Below, one piece after another: positions 59,327 through 64,000 of a DNA stretch of 64,000 bases. The notes beneath the pieces were generated by a model, which saw nothing but the letters and a program-made list of their open reading frames with translations, was not told where the DNA came from and did no database searches. This DNA is from Lonicera japonica (taxonomy: Eukaryota > Streptophyta > Magnoliopsida > Dipsacales > Caprifoliaceae): contig CM038466.1 of assembly GCA_021464415.1 (NCBI GenBank), positions 51,928,039-51,992,038 on the forward strand, given 5' to 3'. Each line of letters opens with the position of its first letter. Positions within the stretch are counted from its first letter, which is position 1. The position numbers were made by a program, and so were the translations under genes.

Positions 59327-62300
59327 TCAAGGTTTACCTTCCTTCACTTCTTCACTCTTATTGTCGTCACCTTCATCAACATCTTCCTTCACCTCTTCAC
59401 TCTTATTGTCATCACCGTCATCACCCTTATTGTCATCACCTTCATCAACATCTTCCTTCACCTCTTCACTCTTATTGTCATCACCTTCATCAACATCGTT
59501 ATCATTGTCATCTCCACTGTCGCTGTCATCTTCATCATCATCATTCTCAGAATCTTCTGAATCATCATCAGCATCGTTTTCGACAGTTATTGTCGGTTTC
59601 GGAGGAGGTACAAAGCTGGTTGTGGACCTCCTGCGTGAACTAAAAACAATGTTGCTCGCGTCGATGCCTTCAAGTTCTTTTGCACGTTCCTTCTTCTTCT
59701 TCACTTCTTTGATTTCTGAGTGCAACAGTCAAAAAATAAAGTTATGCATTTTCAAGTATTAAGATGGGTTGGAGAAAATAAAATTACTTCTGAAAGTAAT
59801 TGGCTGCTTTTGTAGCCAATTTCCAACAAAAATGTTGTCTAATGGTCAACTAGAAATTATTTAGATTAGCCTTTTTCCAACCATGACCTATACATATAAA
59901 CCTATATAAGCATATCAACCCATACCCTACCAATTCACAAACCTTACAAGGTTCATGTCATATTGATCTTGGTGTCAACTTTAAAATGTTTCCTCTTTAT
60001 ATAACGGATCTGTGCCGTATATCGCAGGTTTTGATCACCTATTTGTGTAAGCAAGTCCTAGTGAGGACAAAATGACCCACCCAACCAGTTTTGACCCAAC
60101 CCGACCCTAATGGGGCAGATTTTCTTTTAATCGGGGGAGTGTGGGTTCTAACATAAAAACCCATCACAGCTTACAGGTCAGGTTTGAGGTTTCAAATCCA
60201 TCAATTTTCATGCCACAGAAAGAAATATGCTCATGTATCAACATAAACTATTAATCAGAACCTGATGCACCCTCATTAATGTTGTAGTCGGATTATTTTA
60301 TAAGCCTATTTTGTGCAAGGATTTTCACGGGCCATAGTTCTCTTGTGGATATATCATATATGGAGGGTTTAGCAACGTATTTAGGGCTTCCTATAAAAAC
60401 ATGGCAGTAAGATTCAAATGACAGTAGGCAAGCAGCTTCCTTTGATAAATAATACTCCCTCTATCCCTAATTAACAGGTCCATGTTTGACTTCAATAATT
60501 TTTAAGAATGCACTAATTTCATCACAATCGATGGTTTTAAACAAAATTTTTTTCCTATAGTGAGTTTCGGTATGAATATGAACAAGCATCTGCATCAGAA
60601 GTGACTAAATGGGAGTGACCTCTGAAGGAGTGGGTTAAAATCAATACGGAGGCTAGTGTCATGGGAACAGATAAAAGGGCAGCAGCCAGAGGTGTTACTC
60701 GAAACAGTGAAGGAAGGTGGATCTGGGGTTTGACCAAGTGGAGATTCAGGTAGTGAAAATGGGTTTTGACAATTGCTTGGGAGAGAACCACAAAAATCAT
60801 GGTCGAGATGGATTCGGCTAATGCGTACGCTTAGATAACATCTTGTTGAAGATTGAGTAGGGGTCCGTGGGTTTGCCACTTTAATCTTATGGTATGTAGG
60901 GGCCATGGGTTCCAGGATGACTCTATGCATTTTGATGCTCCTCCAAGGGATTTTGATGTAATGTAGGCTATTGTTTTTATTTGCACTACAGCCCTCAGTA
61001 GGACCAAAAAAGAGAAAAAAAAAAAAAAAAAAAGTGGGTTCTGGTACGTTGAATGTCTTGAAAGGAAAGTGGACTCTTAAATTGGAACATCCCAACAAAG
61101 AATAGTGGAATTGGGACCGGGGTAGGGGGAGGTGGAGGCACGGTATTTGAATTCTAAGTGACTTGTATCTTGAGTTCTTGACATACCTTCCTCCCATCCC
61201 TCCTCTCATTTCTTCATTAGGAACTCCTCCCTTGCGTTCTATCTTCCTATACTTCTCCCTTTTTACCATCTATTATTTTAGTATTTTGTCACCCTAAACT
61301 ATGATTACTACTTTTCTCTTTTTATCTCCGTTTCAAATCTATCTCAACTTCATTCATCTCTATTCCTCCTCTTTCCTTCTCATTTATCACCAAAACATAT
61401 TATTTATTTATTTTTTGATAACCATGGGTATCGGGGCCCCACCCCCACTAATCCCATAGGCCCTGGTTGCTCGACCGGGAGACGCTCCCAGTGGCCCAAG
61501 AAAGGTTTCATGCAGCGGGGAATCGAACCCGAGACCGTGCGCCTACCCACACAGTCCCAAGTTCGCCCTTACCGCTGTGGCAACCCCTTGGGTTTCACCA
61601 AAACATATTATAAATAGCTAGTACTCCAATGAATAGCTTCAAGTTTTTGGCAGAGAGAGTTTCTAACATGGTATCAAATGTACAGTTATTTCAAGGTCTT
61701 CAATTCAAGTCTTGTTATTTGAATTACATCACCCCCAGGCCCACCCCCTTTTTTTGCATTAGTAAAATTGCATGCTTTGATGGTTCTGCACTTTGTGAAT
61801 TATTTCTCCACATCTGTGCAAGGCCATGTAAGGGGAGTGTAGGAGAGCATCATATATGTTGTTGGCCAGCCCTAACAGCTTAAGCTTTTTGGATATATGG
61901 TTTTTAACAGCTGGGATACGGAGTATTTCAAATTTTCAATCAAATGAAAAAATAAAAAAAGAAAGAAAGAAAGAATCAAACCTTCACGAGTTTCACAAAT
62001 TGAAGTTTTAACAACAAATTCACATATTTATAAAACAAACCTAAGTAATCAGTAATCAAAAACAACATACGCAGAACTTTAAAGGAACTATTTCCTAGGA
62101 TTTTTAGCCTATCTTGTAATCAGAACATGTCAATTCAAATGGTTTCCTCTAGGTCTCCAAGCTTCTCTTGGGACCTATCTTTTCGCACAAATCTAAATGA
62201 TTGAGAGATTGTCGAGTTATCAGCCATTATGGAGCTGATCCAGAATGTTTCTTTGAATCAGAATTACCTTGATAAAAGATCTTGGGTGGCTCATTCATCC

Positions 62301-63938
62301 GGTGTTTTTTCATGTAAATCCTTTTTTAATGTCCTCACCCAATCTTCTCAGTCAGTTTCAGCTTCAATGTCTAGTTTTATCTGGAAGCATGGGGTTCCCA
62401 CCAAAATTAAAGTGTTTGCTTGGCTTGCTCTTAAAGGGAAAGTTAACACATGTGATGGGATTCAAAAGAGGCAGCCTTTTTGGTGCTTGTCCCCCTCTTG
62501 GTGTGTGTTGTGCAAACAGTTTGATGAAAATATTGATCATATTCTTCTTCACAGTGGGTTTGTTAGGAGGATTTGGCTAGGGTTATTTGAGGTGTTTGGG
62601 GTGGGTGGGGCTATTCCCAGGAAGTGGGCAGAGTTTGTAGAATTGAAATGGCACTTTGATAAGGGTCAGAACAAAGCTAGAGCTCTCTGGAATTTGCAAT
62701 TCTAGCTGCAGATTGGGGTGTTTGGATGGAGAGAAACAAATGTATTTTTGAAGGGAAAAACAGCTCTGTTGGGGATTTGTGGGAGCAAAGTTTATTTCAT
62801 ACAGGATTGTGGGCTAGGGCATCTAGAGTTTTTGATAGTTCAGATTGTTTGCTGTTCAGTATCGATTGTGCTAGTTTTTTCTTTAGTTGAGTGTGTAGTA
62901 GCCTGGGTTATAGTCCGGCTAGTGGAATTATCTTCCACTAGTCAGTTTACTTTTTCATGTTGCTGAACTAGAAGCTTCATAGAACCACTAAAAATAATTT
63001 GTACAAAAAAAATGAAAAAAATTGAGAACTAAAAGCAAAAAAAAAAATCTCATAGACGTCATTTTTATATGTTTAATTTATTTATTTTAATAATTTATTA
63101 CATTCTCGTTTCTGGTTTTCAAATTGTATAATACACCGAAAATGCGTCCTACACGTGTCCCAGCGTATACACACATTTTCAAAATTTCATAGTATATAAC
63201 CACACGTGTATACATACAGGGATATATAGAAACAGATATTTCATAAAACTTACCTTTCTCGGAAGGATTTGCAGATAAGCCTTCTCTTGAGAGAATCTCC
63301 TCTAGCTCCTTTCTCAAGAAGGAATCACGTTTCTCGTCCGGTACTCCCTTGGCCTTCTTGTAAACCACAGGAGGAACACTGTTGACAAAGCAAGAAAAAA
63401 CACAGATCATTTAGCCCCTGTTTGGTAGCTATTTTTTTTTTCTTCAAATTTTAAAAACTCAACTCAAAAAAAACTCTACTTTTACGCTTCCCAAAAAAAC
63501 CTTAACTTTACTTTCTCTCTCTAAAAAAACTTTTAAAACACCATACTTTAAATTCAAAAATCAAAATTAAATAAAAAATATATATTTAAAACATACTCGT
63601 CGAGATCTATAAAATAAGATCTATTTTGACTATTTTTTGAAATTTTTTTATAAAATTTTTAGTTGGTTGAAAAAAACTCAAAAAAAAAACCAAATTCACT
63701 TTTCAACATACTTCTAAATTCTACCAAACACCATATTTTAAAAACTCAACTTAAAAATTTAACTCAAAACATGTACCAAACAACCCCTTAGGTTTCAAAA
63801 TTAGTTAAAATCCAGCTTAGTGTGAACTCAAAAGAAAAAAAAAAGAACATACTTCATCCCACAAGATTTGATTATCGACTTCAGACGTTCCACGTGTTTT
63901 CCATAAGCAGGAGGTGCTACTTCTTTCTTCTGCATTTT
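59327..63938 (-). CDS. HIRIP3/CHZ-domain histone-chaperone-like protein, 3' part
   Basis: Minus-strand exons, in order: 63938-63853 (or from 63929), 63378-63254, 59715-59327; the gene starts beyond the window edge. The encoded sequence has [79 protein letters not shown] and [11 protein letters not shown], followed by a long Asp/Glu tail. The basic helix, ELEGID core and acidic tail recall plant HIRA-interacting/CHZ-motif chaperones that bind H2A-H2B (possibly H2A.Z) dimers in the nucleus; this is recognition, not a search. Junctions are GT-AG and phases agree. The acidic tail is built from near-repeats of [15 protein letters not shown]. The frame ends at 59327-59329, but a GTAAAC donor at 59337 could splice to a further exon. 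The 3.5-kb intron holds several mobile elements. Confidence 0.75.
59345..59520 (-). repeat. Coding repeat of the acidic tail
   Basis: On the minus strand the unit encoding [15 protein letters not shown] is repeated three times (one copy interrupted by GDDG), seen on the plus strand as repeated CTTATTGTCATCACCTTCAT and CTTCACCTCTTCACTC words. Period about 45-66 bp. Confidence 0.85.
59716..60454. other. Intron sequence of the CHZ-like gene before the MITE
   Basis: AT-rich intronic sequence with no recognisable element. Confidence 0.45.
60455..61125. mobile_element. Stowaway-family MITE split by a LINE tail
   Basis: The left half (60455 to about 60574, CTCCCTCTATCCCTAATTAA) and the right half (about 61034-61125, ending TTGGGACCGGGG) together align with the intact MITE at 58621-58814, including TTTTTAAGAATGCACTAATTTCATCAC and AAGGAAAGTGGACTC-type words. 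The interruption is the LINE fragment at 60575-61033. Confidence 0.75.
60575..61033 (+). mobile_element. 5'-truncated LINE, RNase H end of ORF2, with poly(A)
   Basis: The plus strand reads [20 protein letters not shown], then [17 protein letters not shown], the RNase H-like (RVT_3) start found at the end of plant LINE ORF2, with stops after it. It ends in an A-rich tail at 61009-61033. Target duplication: GTGAGTTTCGGTA (60560-60572) and GTGGGTTCTGGTA (61034-61046), 10 of 13 identical. Confidence 0.75.
61404..61594 (-). mobile_element. tRNA-derived SINE with perfect 17-bp target duplication
   Basis: On the minus strand it starts AACCCAAGGGGTTGCCACAG, has an A box in TGCCACAGCGGTAAGG, a perfect B box GGTTCGATTCC, and ends in a TTATCAAAAAATAAATAAA tail. 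TCACCAAAACATATTAT flanks it at 61387-61403 and 61595-61611 without a mismatch. 191 bp; a young insertion in the CHZ-like intron. Confidence 0.92.
61640..61920 (+). mobile_element. Remnant resembling a Copia/TRIM LTR-PBS junction
   Basis: CTAACATGGTATCAAATG resembles the tRNA-iMet primer-binding motif TGGTATCAGAGC with a changed end. Downstream AAGGGGAGTGTAGGAGAG and CAGCCCTAACAGCTTAAGC are words common at the ends of small plant Copia/TRIM elements. No complete element is definable. Confidence 0.35.
62140..63040 (+). pseudogene. LINE ORF2 C-terminal fragment with zf-RVT domain
   Basis: The open frame at 62229-62705 encodes [58 protein letters not shown], the reverse-transcriptase zinc-binding domain at the end of plant LINE ORF2 (W..K.P.K...F.W, then C..C and H). 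After a frameshift at about 62704 the frame resumes as [18 protein letters not shown]. Upstream codons ([13 protein letters not shown]) reach to about 62150 with a stop. A-rich tails follow at about 63000-63045. It is a 5'-truncated copy, plus strand, in the intron of a minus-strand gene. Confidence 0.85.
63414..63787. mobile_element. Tourist-like MITE, TSD TTA
   Basis: GCCCCTGTTTGGTA at the left pairs with TACCAAACAACCCC at the right; TTA lies at 63411-63413 and 63788-63790. It sits in the intron between the first two visible exons of the CHZ-like gene. PIF/Harbinger-type by its TTA duplication. Confidence 0.75.
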
Positions 63939-64000
63939 CTGCATTTCACAGAATTATTATTTGACAAAAGATACCCAACTTGAGGGAAATTATAGACCAA

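Noticed and set aside
59284..59762. Ser- and His-rich plus-strand frames
   Set aside because: They are antisense of the acidic repeat exon of the minus-strand CHZ-like gene.
60595..61269. 224-codon minus-strand open frame
   Set aside because: It runs antisense through a LINE RNase H fragment, its poly(A) and MITE sequence; no family resemblance.

Overview
This is a plant nuclear window, most likely from a eudicot with a transposon-rich genome. It is AT-rich, with introns, GT-AG splice sites, TATA boxes, many MITEs, solo LTRs, CACTA elements, tRNA-derived SINEs and LINE remnants. No rRNA gene, free-standing tRNA gene, CRISPR array or prokaryotic feature is visible.

Layout. 1-7235: a decayed minus-strand plant-mobile-domain (PMD) gene, with a 155-bp tandem repeat beyond its 3' end, an in-frame 96-bp coding minisatellite, and a solo LTR (2997-5827, TSD TGACC) splitting its coding region. 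8324-35158: one nested transposon complex. A small MITE-like target (about 8324-8544 and 35001-35158) holds a MULE-like foldback element (8545-35000, near-perfect 9-bp TSD). That holds CACTA element A (9420-34717), which in turn holds CACTA element B (about 10010-23894) and two solo LTRs (29195-31973 and 33006-34684). CACTA B itself carries a solo LTR (17952-20492).

37845-57016 is the gene-bearing part: two plus-strand WAT1-related/UMAMIT (EamA, drug/metabolite transporter superfamily) genes with the same seven-exon plan. The first (37845-41996, 384 aa) is intact. The second (52030-57016) has lost one G at the intron 5/exon 6 junction, so it needs an upstream acceptor that adds 11 residues inside a membrane helix, or else it stops early. 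Between them the last exon and 3' flank of gene 1 are tandemly duplicated (41270-44923 and 44924 to about 49440; exon 7 copies differ at 11 of 229 sites). Each copy has different mobile-element insertions, and the sister copy preserves the empty sites.

57960-64000: the 3' part of a minus-strand gene resembling HIRIP3/CHZ-domain histone chaperones, with a large intron filled by a Stowaway MITE split by a LINE tail, a young SINE with a perfect 17-bp TSD, and a second LINE fragment carrying a zf-RVT domain.

The only probable host genes are the two transporters (amino acid/auxin/metabolite export type) and the histone-chaperone-like gene; nothing suggests they act in one pathway. I see no candidate for a wholly new biological system. 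The strongest observations are the splice-site lesion in the second transporter, the nest of elements with reconstructable insertion order, and the duplicated segments that act as each other's empty-site controls. All calls are from reading the sequence; no database search was run.
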